Source: Halomonas sp. I5-271120 (GTDB taxonomy: Bacteria > Pseudomonadota > Gammaproteobacteria > Pseudomonadales > Halomonadaceae). From it: a DNA stretch of 64,000 nucleotides. A program made the translations under genes and the position numbers. Positions within the stretch are counted from its first letter, which is position 1. Each line of letters begins with the position of its first letter. Under the pieces are notes generated by a model. It saw nothing but the letters and a program-made list of their open reading frames with translations. It was not told the origin of the DNA and ran no database searches. The stretch lies in assembly GCF_030553075.1 (NCBI RefSeq), contig NZ_CP130701.1, positions 3,720,001 to 3,784,000 on the forward strand, given 5' to 3'. This document shows, in pieces, positions 1-9,367 of this stretch.

Positions 1-78
1 ACGGTGTCATGGGGAGGCTGCCCAGCTGATGATATGACTATCAGGGTAGCCCACGGTGATACTCGATCGCTTACCAAC

Positions 79-103
79 AAAAAAGCCGCCTCGATGGGCG
101 GCT
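79..103 (-). terminator. Rho-independent terminator of higBA
   Basis: A 7-bp perfect stem (agccgcc at 84-90, ggcggct at 97-103) with a 6-nt loop is followed, reading the minus strand, by a run of T (A-run at 79-84 on the plus strand). It lies 30 bp past the higA stop codon, so it most likely ends the higBA transcript. Confidence 0.8.
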
Positions 104-131
104 GTAGAAAGGATTCTGGAGAAGAGGAGGA

Positions 132-512
132 TCAGGTGCTCTTTGCATGGCGCGGAGGCTTGATCAAGCTCTCTGCCGGGATCCCGAACATTTCGTGGAG
201 CTTCCAGACCATGGCCAGGGTCAGGTTGCGCTTACCGTTGAGGATCTCGTAGACGCGGTTGCGCTTGCCGATAGCCGCCTCCAGATCCTTGGCGGTAAGA
301 CCTTCCTGCTCCATCCGAAACTTGATGGCCTCGATGGGGTCCGGCAGATCCACGGGGAATTGCTGCGCTTCGTAGTGCTCGATCAGAGTCAGCAGGATGT
401 CGAAGCGATCGCCGTCCTCGGTGCCGGGCTCAGGCTCGTTGTCGAAGTACGCAGATACCTCGCGCAGGGCGGCCTTGTAATCGACATCGGTGCGAATCGG
501 GCGAATATTCAT
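132..512 (-). CDS. higA: HigA-type antitoxin, Xre-family DNA-binding protein
   Basis: This 126-aa protein would neutralise the HigB toxin encoded just upstream and repress the operon. The C-terminal half (about residues 60-120) is a helix-turn-helix of the HigA type: the LTAKDLEAAIGKRNRVYEIL stretch is a scaffold and recognition helix pair, followed by NGKRNLTLAMVWKLHEMFG. The N-terminal half is acidic, as expected of the toxin-binding part. The gene starts 3 bp after the higB stop, so the two are co-transcribed in toxin-first order, typical of higBA. A perfect 15-bp palindrome in the operon promoter is the likely binding site. The family call is confident; activity is inferred. Confidence 0.88.
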   Translation of the reverse strand: MNIRPIRTDVDYKAALREVSAYFDNEPEPGTEDGDRFDILLTLIEHYEAQQFPVDLPDPIEAIKFRMEQEGLTAKDLEAAIGKRNRVYEILNGKRNLTLAMVWKLHEMFGIPAESLIKPPRHAKST

Positions 513-515
513 AGA

Positions 516-818
516 TCACTCCATCTCAACTGTCTCGGCGTCCACCTTGTCGTACTCCGCATGGGTGCCGATGAACTTGATATAGACTGCGCCGAACCGA
601 TACGCAACGCTCACGATAAGCCGGTAATCGTTGCCCTTGATGTCGAAAACGACGCGCTTGTTACCCAATATGCTGGCTCTTGGGTATCTCGCCTTGATGT
701 CATGCGAGCTCTGCCACTCCGAGTGCTTTACTTCGTCTGCCCAGGCCTCCAGCGGGCCCTTAGCGTCGGGATGCTGCTCCCAGAAATCCCTGAGGTTTTT
801 GATTGCTATTATTCTCAT
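516..818 (-). CDS. higB: HigB-type mRNA interferase toxin
   Basis: This 100-aa protein resembles the HigB toxin family of ribosome-dependent mRNA endonucleases in the RelE superfamily. Visible family features are the N-terminal LRDFWEQHPDAKGPLEAW helix region, the SILGNKRVVFDIKGNDYRL strand pair and the C-terminal YIKFIGTHAEYDKVDAETV segment, where the THAEYD stretch carries the conserved active-site surroundings. The start has a perfect Shine-Dalgarno (aaggaggt) 4 nt upstream of ATG. The toxin leads the operon and HigA follows 3 bp later. The length is normal and the gene appears intact. Confidence 0.9.
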   Translation of the reverse strand: MRIIAIKNLRDFWEQHPDAKGPLEAWADEVKHSEWQSSHDIKARYPRASILGNKRVVFDIKGNDYRLIVSVAYRFGAVYIKFIGTHAEYDKVDAETVEME

Positions 819-836
819 GCCACCTCCTTGTCAAGC

Positions 837-865
837 ATATTGTCCCAATTTGGGACTACTGTCAA
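837..865 (-). promoter_or_regulatory. higBA promoter with operator palindrome in the spacer
   Basis: On the minus strand a consensus -35 box TTGACA (860-865) is separated by 17 bp from a weak -10 box CAATAT (837-842). The spacer holds a perfect 15-bp palindrome, gtcccaa-t-ttgggac (842-856). A repressor bound there would block RNA polymerase, which fits HigA autoregulation. The palindrome and boxes are read directly; HigA as the binder is inference. Confidence 0.7.
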
Positions 866-875
866 ACCTTACAGT

Positions 876-1207
876 TCATTCCACCTCAGCGTTCGAACGA
901 CAAACGTGACAGCATGCCCGGCCAGGGCTTCGCCGGGGTCGCCTCAGGACAGAACTGTCCTCCGCCTTGGCCGCTCCGCCCTCGACCAGGGTGCGTCCCT
1001 TCGGGGTCAGGGTGCCGTCCACCTCGAACAGGCCGCTCTCCGCCCAGCTCTCCAGCGGCGTCGCCAGGTCATCGCGAGCCACAGCCAGACGCCACGCTGC
1101 CACGCGCTCGCCATCTTCCAGTCGGGCCAAGGCCTCCTCGCGTTTGCGAGCCTCTTCGGCCTCACGACGTTGCCAGCGGCACTTGCGGGCGTTGGCGGGC
1201 CACGCGT
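876..1207 (-). pseudogene. Fragment of an unrecognised charged protein
   Basis: One minus-strand frame stays open from about 1207 to 876 and reads like real protein at first: a K/R/E-rich helix, then a globular stretch with LARLEDGERVAAWRLAVA and LFEVDGTLTPKGRTLVEGG. There is no convincing start (TAG lies just before 1207), and past about 955 the translation turns to low-complexity arginine/serine. It appears to be the 3' part of a gene cut on its upstream side about 75 bp from the IS256 end. I do not recognise the family. Confidence 0.3.
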
Positions 1208-1284
1208 TCTAGAACCAGAACGATGGACCCGACCAACCGTGGCTGGCATTTGCCCTCACTCTGGGAATAAGCGTGAAAGTAGTG

Positions 1285-2674
1285 GGCGAGAGTTATCGTC
1301 AAATCTGGTGTACGGCGGTCAGGCCGCATTCCTGTCGGATTGATCGGTTACCTGCTCCCCGTCCTGGAACTTGACGTTGCTGACGACCAGTTCCAGCTTC
1401 TGGAAGTTGATGCGCCTCCATCGCTTTTGGGCGCTCTGAAGCAGCTTGAAGACCATCGCCAGAGTCATCGCCCGAGAGCCGCAGTTTCGGCTTCGCTTAC
1501 TGCGTAGGCGGACCGTGGCGAAGGTCGATTCGATCGGGTGGGTGGTGCGGATATGCACCCAATGTTCGGCCGGGTAGCCATAGAACGCCAGCATCTCTTC
1601 CTGATCCTTGGCCAGGCACTCCATCGCTTTTGGGTACTTGGCTTCGAAGCGTTTTAGCGTGCGATCAAAGGCCTTGAGGGCCTCGTCGCGGGTCTCGGCC
1701 ATCCAGATGTCATGCAGGTCGGCCTTGACCTTGGGCTGAACGGATTTCGGCAGCTTGTTCAGCACGTTAGCGGTCTTATGGACCTAGCAGCGCTGATGGT
1801 CAGTTTCTGGGCAGATCTTGCTCAGCGCCGCCCAGAACCCCATGGCGCCGTCACCTACTGCTAGCTTTGGGGCTTGCGTCAGGCCACGCTCTCGCAGCCC
1901 CGTCAGCAGCGTCTTCCAACTATCCGCCGACTCCCGGAAGCCATCCTCGACCGCCACCAGTTCCTTGCGGCCCTGCTCGGTGACGCCGATGATCACCAAC
2001 AAGCAGAGGCGATCATCCATTCTGACGTTGCTGTAAACACCATCGGCCCACCAGTAGACGTAGTGCTGGTGGGCCAGGTCCCGCTGTCGCCACTCAGCAT
2101 GTTCGTCTTCCCACCGCTTCTTGAGCCGTGACACCGTATTGGCCGACAGGCCCTTGGCCTGGTCGCCCAGCAACGCTGCCAAGGCTTCCTGATAGTCGCC
2201 GGTGGAGATCCCTTTCAGATAGAGCCACGGGATCAGCTCCTCGATGCTGCGAGCGCGCTTCAGGTAGGGCGGCAGCAGGCTACTGTTGAAGCGAACCCCG
2301 TCACCGCTGCGATCCCGAACCTTGGGCACCTTGACGGCGACATCACCGATACCTGTCTGAACGGTACGCTCCGGCAAATAGCCGTTGCGCACCACCGCCC
2401 GTCGGCCGTCTGCCATATTCGTGTCGGCATATTGGTCAAGGAAGGTAGCCAGCTCGGCCTCCACCGCCTTGGCAATCAGGTCTTGTGCCCCTTGGCGCAA
2501 CAGCTCGTGCAACGGGCCGGAGATCTCGGCTTCTGGCTGTGACAAAGCTCGGAGGGTAGAATCGGTCATGGCGTATCCGCTTTTGTTGATTGAGATCTTG
2601 GTCGTGATCAATCAACAGGATACGCCACCCTTCCTATCTCCTCCCGTACACCAGAAATCACCATAGCTCCCGCC
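1285..2674 (-). mobile_element. IS256-family insertion sequence
   Basis: About 1.39 kb bounded by imperfect inverted repeats of about 31 bp (1285-1315 and 2644-2674), both containing the core tctggtgtacgg. The length and the single transposase gene fit IS256-family elements. I see no 8-9 bp target duplication outside the repeats, so one flank may have been rearranged. The transposase carries a stop codon, so this copy should be non-autonomous. Confidence 0.85.
1319..2569 (-). pseudogene. IS256-family transposase, interrupted by an amber codon
   Basis: The reading frame encodes a full-length mutator-type DDE transposase (about 416 codons from the ATG at 2569). It is broken at 1784-1786, where TAG replaces what should be TGG in the family's QRCWVHKT motif. 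Both sides are in the same frame. The first D ([11 protein letters not shown]), second D ([10 protein letters not shown]) and C-terminal E (HPIESTFATVRLR) of the catalytic triad are all visible, with the triad E lying after the stop. Without suppression only a 261-aa fragment lacking the catalytic glutamate would be made. An in-frame start at 2611 is possible but has no clear ribosome site. Confidence 0.9.
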
Positions 2675-3056
2675 TGATCCCGAAAGACTACGTGCTAGGC
2701 ATCTACGAGGCGGCGTCGAGCGCCATTGAAACCATAGCGCTTGATGCACTGCCGGAAGGCTCGGATCGTCACCCTCCGAGGCATGATACGCGACGGATGG
2801 GAACGAATTTTCTGAAGGCCGGCAAACCCCTGATTCTCCTTGTACCCAGTACCGCGGCCGCAGGCCTCGATCAAATCGCCGTAGTGAATCCGCACCACCC
2901 CGACATCGGAAAGATATGCCTCATCAGCACCCAAAACCGGGTCTATAGCCCGAGGTTATTCCAAGGGATCAAATGAAGGGTTGGACGTAGGCTACCTGTA
3001 TGGCCATGATGCATTTATGTAGCACTTTCGCTGCATTCCTGTGGGGAGGTTAGGCT
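2675..3056. other. Intergenic, no recognisable gene
   Basis: Between the IS256 end and the antitoxin gene at 3057 there are short open frames on both strands (for example minus 2695-2934). None has a recognisable family, good ribosome site or neighbour support. The last 20 bases carry a strong Shine-Dalgarno (ggggaggtt) for the next gene. Confidence 0.4.
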
Positions 3057-3476
3057 ATGAGTGCTGAAGCAATCATCGAACCGTCCGACTATGATGCTCC
3101 CGACACCTTCGATCAGTTCATTTCTGATCTGAAAGCTCGCGCACGTCATGACAAGAGCCCTATCATCAGCCCTAGGATGTTTTGCCGTGCCATGGGCATG
3201 GACGTTCAGACGCTTGCTGCTCGTGCCCACGTCCACCGCGTAACAGTGAACCGTGCCCAAGGGTCTGAGAAGCTGCAGACCTATCTACGGGACGCAGTAC
3301 GAGTCATGGGCGCCGCGGCTGCTGTGAATGACAATTTACAGGATGCCGCGTTCTGGTTCCGCAATGAGCCGTTGAGCGCGTTCGATTTCAAGACACCTGA
3401 GCAGTTGGTAAGTGATGGACGAGCCGATGACCTATTGGGCTACGTCCAATCGCTTAGCGCTGGCGCTGCCGGATAA
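3057..3476 (+). CDS. Xre/MbcA/ParS-type antitoxin, apparently solitary
   Basis: This 139-aa protein matches the layout of antitoxins that pair with RES-domain toxins. The N-terminal half is an HTH-like region (about residues 30-75). The C-terminal half is a toxin-binding domain beginning AAFWFRNEPLSAFDFKTP and ending LVSDGRADDLLGYVQSLSAG, the DUF2384-type signature in which the protein's end inserts into the toxin. ATG is preceded by ggggaggtt at good spacing. The partner RES toxin normally follows directly, but nothing resembling it lies in the next 2 kb on either strand. This may be a toxin-less orphan or a regulator. Confidence 0.75.
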   Translation: MSAEAIIEPSDYDAPDTFDQFISDLKARARHDKSPIISPRMFCRAMGMDVQTLAARAHVHRVTVNRAQGSEKLQTYLRDAVRVMGAAAAVNDNLQDAAFWFRNEPLSAFDFKTPEQLVSDGRADDLLGYVQSLSAGAAG

Positions 3477-5031
3477 TCCTTATCAATTTGCCAGATCAAT
3501 CAGCATATTGTGTTCATGCCCCTCGTTGGGCGATCGCGCCAACCAGTGCATCCGGATTAGAGCTTCTGCGAGCCCCTTGCGCTGCTGGTAGTACAACGAA
3601 GAGATCAAAACGCTACACACGATAAGTGATTGTTATCGAAAAGCCCCAATCCGCCTACAGGCCCCGTGATAGAGCCTTCCGTGGATTTTGGCGCCGGTAA
3701 CGGCGTTTTGAGACCAAAACAAGACATTCGATTTCAAACCCCATCACGCGCCATTGACATGTCTTTGAAACCGAAGCCCGCCAGGTGCTCGCCTTTCAGA
3801 ATCAAAGCCGCAGATTCAGTTCCAAAGCTTCTGCCGCCCTATTGCCCTATTTTCGGTTTCAAAAAACAAGCCGGTTTGCCGGCAACGTTCGTATGCCATC
3901 AGGCATCTCCCACAAGCATAATCTCGAGATATTTATAACTAACCAGTATGAATGCGCGCCTTGCCACTTAATGTTAACCTGAATCAACCCCTAACGCGGC
4001 AATCGACAGATGCAGAGTTCCGTGTCGTCATTGGGAATATAGGGGGCATACCGAGACAATATAATAGGCCGGAGCATACTAAGGCATCTCGCCAACTGTA
4101 ATAAATGAGCGACTTATCCTTCATATACATAGTGCTGCTTCCGTCCAGAATGCAGAACATTACGCGCCGGATGATTTCCACGACATCGTAGTCACTGGTT
4201 TTGGCGTCGAGCACCTGTGCGACATAATGCAAGATTGCCGCTTTATATTTATGCTCGTCATAAGTAACCAAGATATACGCACAATATTTGATGCCTTTCA
4301 TTTTCTTGGCGAATACAGAACCAGATAAATAGACACCGTGGTGGCCAAGAAGCACGTCACGTTTCCATTGCCCTATTCGCTAAATCGCATGCCGGCATGC
4401 CTCAACCTGCAATCAGCGTAGCGAGAGTGCTCTCAGTACTTAACTCTCAGCACGCATAGGCGTTGGCACTCATCATGCATCACCTTGCTGCGCACTATAT
4501 TGGGTAGATGATACATACAGCTCGCTATGTGCCAGATGCATCATGGCAAGAAGTAACGATGTGTCTCACCGAGAATAACGGTACAAGTGTGGGCGTAATG
4601 GCCGAGGCCATCCCATCGCATAATGTGTACACCGGTAGTCTTTATCAAGACGGTCGTCTGGCAAGGCTTTACCTGGGCGCACTCAAGCAGGCGATCAATG
4701 CTCTTTTAGCTGATCGAGATGTATTTGTTCGTCTTCTCGTTGTTTAGTCCCGGCGTCCTGCCCCGGCAACGAGAATGGTATTACAGGCGCTTGACGGAAG
4801 TGCGTGCACCCGAGAGATCTCTGACTACGGACTCCTCCACTTCCATCAGCACGACAGCCACGAGGCGTTTTACTCCACAACGCCCGATGCCTGCCAAGCT
4901 TGTTGGCACTTTGAATAAGGCAACTTCTAATCCTTGATCGCGTTAATCAACGGGTCTTCCTGGTTCGGATACAGCCAGACCGCCCGGGGCAGCAATTAAT
5001 GGCAGGTGTCACTGCTCCAACGCCCAGGGTG
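3477..5031. other. Decayed accessory DNA, largely without genes
   Basis: About 1.5 kb with no convincing coding region. Short open frames exist (4508-4747 plus, 3630-3938 plus) but lack recognisable domains, and most lack ribosome sites. Composition drifts from GC-rich to AT-richer around 3.9-4.4 kb, suggesting mixed fragments. The one frame with protein-like composition, 3984-4355 minus, is listed separately. Confidence 0.4.
3984..4355 (-). CDS. Hypothetical protein, doubtful
   Basis: A 123-codon frame with ordinary amino-acid composition and alternating hydrophobic/charged stretches (for example YILVTYDEHKYKAAILHYVA). It is AT-richer than its surroundings. There is no obvious Shine-Dalgarno, no recognised domain and no partner gene. 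It could be a degenerate gene or a chance frame. Confidence 0.25.
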   Translation of the reverse strand: MLLGHHGVYLSGSVFAKKMKGIKYCAYILVTYDEHKYKAAILHYVAQVLDAKTSDYDVVEIIRRVMFCILDGSSTMYMKDKSLIYYSWRDALVCSGLLYCLGMPPIFPMTTRNSASVDCRVRG

Positions 5032-5290
5032 CTACCGACAGTCATTGGAGACCCGAGGGCGTCTGTATGACGGGGTGATATTCAGTCGCTGCAGTGTCGC
5101 CCGGCGCATCGACCCCTTCATGGCGGAGCCGTTATCTGCGTGCAATACCAGTGGCTGGTTAATGCAGCTGCGCAGCACGGCACGCTGGATCACTTCGCTG
5201 CTGTTGGGCATGGACTGCTGGTCGAACACCTCGGCCTCAACAATCTTGCGGCTGTAGATGTCGACGGTCATCAAGCAGCATCCGAGGAGG
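5032..5290 (-). pseudogene. IS3-family transposase (OrfB) remnant
   Basis: This is an internal piece of an rve-type DDE integrase. VDIYSRKIVEAEVFDQQ corresponds to the region after the first catalytic D, LVLHADNGSAMKGS holds the second catalytic D, and ITPSYRRPRVSND is the conserved IS3 segment just before the catalytic E. The frame breaks on both sides: the upstream part is missing and the sequence ends right after RPRVSND, before the E. It is not a copy of the IS3 element at 21.4 kb, since its residues differ. Confidence 0.75.
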
Positions 5291-6294
5291 CGTAATGGTT
5301 GAGGTCAGGAGTAGCAAACTATCGTGTAGCACGAGGCCGCCATCCACAGTTTCGGCGCCAGTGTGCAAAACCGCCCTCACTCGAATGCCATGGCCTTTCA
5401 CTACCCTTCAGCGTGGCACCGCCTGACAGGGCCCGACGTTAATGTCACGGCAATGTTCCATGCCACGGCGTTGACCTTACCGCTGAAATAGGTCTGCCAT
5501 CGATGTGAACACGCTTTCCTTATTGCACACCGCTGGGCATAGGCAACGAGTAGCAGATAGCCCAGCAAGCCGTAGGCCTGACATCATTGTGGTGGGCGCC
5601 CCGTTGGTCGATTTCCTGCCTTGCACCGGCAAGGCTCAGAAACCCGTCCTGGTTGGGACAACCGTAACGGCACGTGACGTTGAATCTGTCGATGGAAGCA
5701 TTCTGAGTAGATGTTGCCGGGTAGAGAAGGTCCCGCGTGACCTTTCATTCGCGTGACAAAACGCTGCCCGGTAGGGATGTCTCTTCCCGTGATCCGACGC
5801 GTTGCCGCTCGACGTCATACGCAATATTCAGCACACGCAACCGGTGACCTACGGCTCGCTGATCCAAGACAACGTCCTTCGACAGCACTGGTTGGGCCTC
5901 GTCGTTCTCGACCGCCCCCTAACTTGCGTCACTGGGCGCAGTTCTGCCGCCTTACCTCACCATAACGACAGTCAGTTCGTCGCCGATTGATCGCCAAGCC
6001 CTCCCTCCGCAACAGAAAACACCATCACGTCAAGACCGTTCCAGCGCAGATATAACGCCTTGGGTTAATGCTGAGCGGGCGTATGGAGTCCAGTATTTGA
6101 CGAAAGATTCGTTGTTCACTTCATCTTCTTGATCGCGCTACTGCCTCCTCTTCCAGCTGAAAGGGACCACTCAGACTGGTCCGGTAAACGCCGTCCGCAA
6201 AAAAATTCGCTCCCATTAGCGCAAAGATACCCGACTAGGCCCCTGTAAATAATCCGACGGCGGATGAACCGTCGATACATACAGGAAAAGCGAA
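5291..6294. other. Intergenic region before the recombinase trio
   Basis: About 1 kb with no recognisable gene on either strand. The last part holds a small inverted repeat (atccg/cggat at 6252-6265) and a Shine-Dalgarno (agga, 6282-6285) for the gene at 6295. If the recombinase trio marks one end of a mobile element, its boundary is probably here, but no attachment repeat could be identified by eye. Confidence 0.4.
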
Positions 6295-6837
6295 ATGAAA
6301 ACATCTGACCCACGCCTAGTATCACTGACACCAGAGAGCAATCTTTTGATTCCTATGCAGTCCACTACCCTCCACCTACGAGACCTCAACCAGGGTGACG
6401 CATCAGGCCTCCTCGATGACACACCGATCGATATCGGCGCACTCCGACCCACAGGATTTCTGCATCAGAGTGGGGAGATTGAGATCATCAATAGCGCGTT
6501 GTTGAACGACTGGGCGGACCGCCTGCATAGCGAACAGCAGGTGTGCTGTGACCTGATTGACCACAGCCGTCTGGATGCCTCTCTAGTGCTAGTGCTGAGG
6601 TTTTGGTTCGGAGAACGTGCCTGGTGCCAGCATCATCGCCACTCCCGTTACAATGCGAAGGGCAAAAGCTGGCACGAGGTGGTCGACGTGCTGCTAGAGA
6701 ATAGCGAGCTGGAACAGTCGGTTGCTCGTTGTCTGTTCGGTGTGAGCACCCTGACGCTGCATCACTATCGTTTTCTCTGCGCCGAGCGGGTCGTGGAGGG
6801 GACAATCTGTTCATACAGAAAATCACCTAACGCATAG
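6295..6837 (+). CDS. Unknown 180-aa protein, first gene of a recombinase operon
   Basis: I do not recognise this protein. It is soluble, with no signal peptide or membrane segment. The C-terminal third (SWHEVVDVLLENSELEQSVARCLFG and then LTLHHYRFLCAERV) looks helical and could be a helix-turn-helix, but this is a weak reading. The start has agga 9 nt upstream. The stop lies 64 bp before the next gene's probable ATG at 6902, on the same strand and in the same operon as two large recombinase-like proteins. By position it is likely their DNA-binding or accessory partner, comparable in layout to small third proteins of Tn554-like or trio-type elements. Confidence 0.7.
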   Translation: MKTSDPRLVSLTPESNLLIPMQSTTLHLRDLNQGDASGLLDDTPIDIGALRPTGFLHQSGEIEIINSALLNDWADRLHSEQQVCCDLIDHSRLDASLVLVLRFWFGERAWCQHHRHSRYNAKGKSWHEVVDVLLENSELEQSVARCLFGVSTLTLHHYRFLCAERVVEGTICSYRKSPNA

Positions 6838-6901
6838 CCATGCTAAGCAAGCTGCTGTGAGGCCAGCCTCAGAGCAGCTTGACTTGAGAGGACCACTGAC
6901 C

Positions 6902-9367
6902 ATGAGCCTGACCACAACCAAGCGCCATCGACTCCCAAACGAGATCATCAACGATTGGGATACGACACTAGACCAAGCCACGACATTGTCAGAAGGCCAG
7001 CGAAATTTGGTACGAGCTAGCATTAGCTATGCGCTGCCACCCCTCAGTCGATCGGATGTGCTGCAGGCACTGCAGTTTTATCTGAACGACCAAAACGTCC
7101 CTACGACATGGTCCGTCGAGACCCTTGTCGAACAACTGCCCGTCCAGGCCGAACAACGCCGTTACATCGCCACATCTCACCCGCTATACCTGGCGATGAC
7201 GAAGATCACAGGAAGCCACACGCTACATCACAGCTTCCGAAAGGCATGCCGACGCATGATGAGTACCTATTTCGCTCGCGTTTCTCAGGATGCTCACCCG
7301 CAAACACTGTACACCGACGTCGTGCAAACGCGGGATGTCCTGTCGAAAATCGCCAATCAGGATGATAACCAACCTGAAGAGGGTGAGGCGGAGGATCACT
7401 TCCTTATGGGGCGGATCAACTGGTATCTCGCCAACGCAGCTTCGGTACCTCAGAACTGGCGAGACAAGGCAGGCAGGTTCCAACGATTATTCCGTGGCAT
7501 GAACCGTATCGTGGGTGATGGCACTGCATGCAAACCTGGTGTTCGCCAGCAGAATCGCGCTGCCCAGCGTCGTCGTCGGCGAGGGGGGCAGCGTGATGAC
7601 GCCCTCGATAAGGAAATGCAGGAAAGCGTGCGCAAACGAGCGGCACGCCACCAGCAGCCAACATCTCGCCCGTCAATGGATCGACAGGACCAGCAGGAAG
7701 GAACGAGATCCAGTAGCGAATATAGTGGGCTCGTCGAACAGGGGCCCTATCGCCAGGTCCCATCCGCCAGGGCTTCGAACCATGGCGGGGAGGCAGATGA
7801 ACAAGAAGATCTTCTGCAGCGGACCACGCCAAGCACCATGAGTGTTGACGATGATCGACACGTCGTCCAATACGCTCAGCGGATGTCCTTGGTCGATACC
7901 CTGACATCGATGACCGACATTCATCGCCTGACCACTGGCCAGTTGATTGAAGCACTGACCAGTTGTCGACATGATCCCGCACAGTGGGCACTGAGTATTC
8001 TGCTGCTGTGCACCGGGATGCCCCTCGAGAGGCTGCAGTCGCTCACGGTCGATACGACACCGACATGGGAAAAAAGCGCGGATGCAGACGCCCCTCAGGT
8101 GGTCGCGGATAACACGTTATTGACTTATTGTCTGCTGGACGGTCCCAGCAGCACTCCAATGAGCCACGACCACCGCTGGGTCACGCTGGCACTGCCCGAC
8201 GTGCTAATACAAGCCATGCGGCAGGCTGTTGTTGAACAGGGGCGTCAGCCATTTAGGCGTACTGCAAAAACACTCAAACGCCACTGGACGCCAATGTCAC
8301 GCCGTACGGCTGGCCTACCACCGACGCCGAACCGACTGGCGGCTACCAGCTGGATGTTGAAACGCCCCGCGGCACAGGACGATGTGGCGGCCAGGGCGCT
8401 CAGCGGACGTTTCGGCATGGCCCTATCAGCACCGGCAGCTTACCGTGCTCTCGCCCCCGGCGAACTCGATGCCCTCTTCCACAAGGTAGTGTCATACCTC
8501 CTGCCCAGCCTGTCGCCTCGCCCTAGCTGGCTGACAGGGCCTCCCGTTGCCTGGGCTGACACACCGAACCCACGCGCGGCGAACTGGCAGACAGGTTCTC
8601 CACATGCCGTGCCTGTCGCCGAGTTCCGCCCATGGTTCCAGTGGCTACAAAAAGGGATGGGCCGAGCAGCACGGCAGTTCATCAATCCTCTGAACCCTCG
8701 TGAGCGTTCTCCGCAAGCCCTGCTCGAGGTCATTGCCATCTCCGCAGCGCACAGCTACCTCTTGATGTTGCTGACAACGGGTTGCCGTCCCCATGGGACT
8801 CGGGTTCGTTGTGAGCGAGTCGGTGACTACCTGTGGCTAGCTGACAAGAATTCGCCGCGGGCTCTTGAGAGTCGCTGGATTCCCGCAGCCAAAGAGCTAC
8901 AGGCAAGCCTGGATGCGCATCAGCGCCTCGTGGCGGACGCCACCGGCTGGTTAGAGCGCCAAGGTTATACAGTGAATGAGCACCGTCTCGCCGGGGAATT
9001 CTCCCTCTGCGCTGAGATCAATGAGACCCGCCGCACACAGATGGCGGTGGCTCCCATCACTCACCGGCGCTTTATTCAGCAGTTGACCACCCTACAGCCA
9101 AGCGACGCTGAACCACGTCTGGTGCCTGACGACGCCGTCCGCAATATCACCCGCCATAGTATGGCCACTTACTGTAGAGGGCTGTTATCAGAGACGCAGC
9201 TAGCGGCGTTGTTGGGCCATGTCAGCGGATTTCGCCAACAGGGGCCCGGGAGCGCCGCGGCAGGTCCCGCTCGTAGTGCTTGGCAAACCGTTATATCAGA
9301 CCTGCTGAAAGAAGCGGGACATCAAACACTGACCCGGAGCTCACTTCAGCATGCCCTCCGCCACTGA
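6902..9367 (+). CDS. Large tyrosine-recombinase-like protein lacking the nucleophile
   Basis: This protein has 821 aa from the ATG at 6902, which has gagagga 9 nt upstream; the frame also extends to a GTG at 6857. An arginine-rich linker (RRRRRGGQR near residue 227) separates an N-terminal helical region from a C-terminal half that follows a tyrosine-recombinase fold. R629 sits in LLTTGCRPHG, a K lies in ADKNS, NITRH stands in place of HxxRH (N748, R751), and LLGHVSG carries H773. No tyrosine occurs after H773, so the nucleophile is absent, and the motif histidine is asparagine. It is probably a structural or targeting partner of the intact recombinase that overlaps its 3' end by 17 bp. The fold call is moderately confident; the role is inferred. 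Confidence 0.75.
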   Translation: MSLTTTKRHRLPNEIINDWDTTLDQATTLSEGQRNLVRASISYALPPLSRSDVLQALQFYLNDQNVPTTWSVETLVEQLPVQAEQRRYIATSHPLYLAMTKITGSHTLHHSFRKACRRMMSTYFARVSQDAHPQTLYTDVVQTRDVLSKIANQDDNQPEEGEAEDHFLMGRINWYLANAASVPQNWRDKAGRFQRLFRGMNRIVGDGTACKPGVRQQNRAAQRRRRRGGQRDDALDKEMQESVRKRAARHQQPTSRPSMDRQDQQEGTRSSSEYSGLVEQGPYRQVPSARASNHGGEADEQEDLLQRTTPSTMSVDDDRHVVQYAQRMSLVDTLTSMTDIHRLTTGQLIEALTSCRHDPAQWALSILLLCTGMPLERLQSLTVDTTPTWEKSADADAPQVVADNTLLTYCLLDGPSSTPMSHDHRWVTLALPDVLIQAMRQAVVEQGRQPFRRTAKTLKRHWTPMSRRTAGLPPTPNRLAATSWMLKRPAAQDDVAARALSGRFGMALSAPAAYRALAPGELDALFHKVVSYLLPSLSPRPSWLTGPPVAWADTPNPRAANWQTGSPHAVPVAEFRPWFQWLQKGMGRAARQFINPLNPRERSPQALLEVIAISAAHSYLLMLLTTGCRPHGTRVRCERVGDYLWLADKNSPRALESRWIPAAKELQASLDAHQRLVADATGWLERQGYTVNEHRLAGEFSLCAEINETRRTQMAVAPITHRRFIQQLTTLQPSDAEPRLVPDDAVRNITRHSMATYCRGLLSETQLAALLGHVSGFRQQGPGSAAAGPARSAWQTVISDLLKEAGHQTLTRSSLQHALRH

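Noticed and set aside
147..1343. A 398-codon plus-strand open frame over the higBA region
   Set aside because: It lies antisense to higBA and continues into low-complexity and IS sequence; no domain and no ribosome site. Long antisense frames are common in this GC-rich DNA.
2692..2976. A 94-codon frame after the IS256 element
   Set aside because: No ribosome site, no recognised domain, and a competing antisense frame of similar length; insufficient to call a gene.
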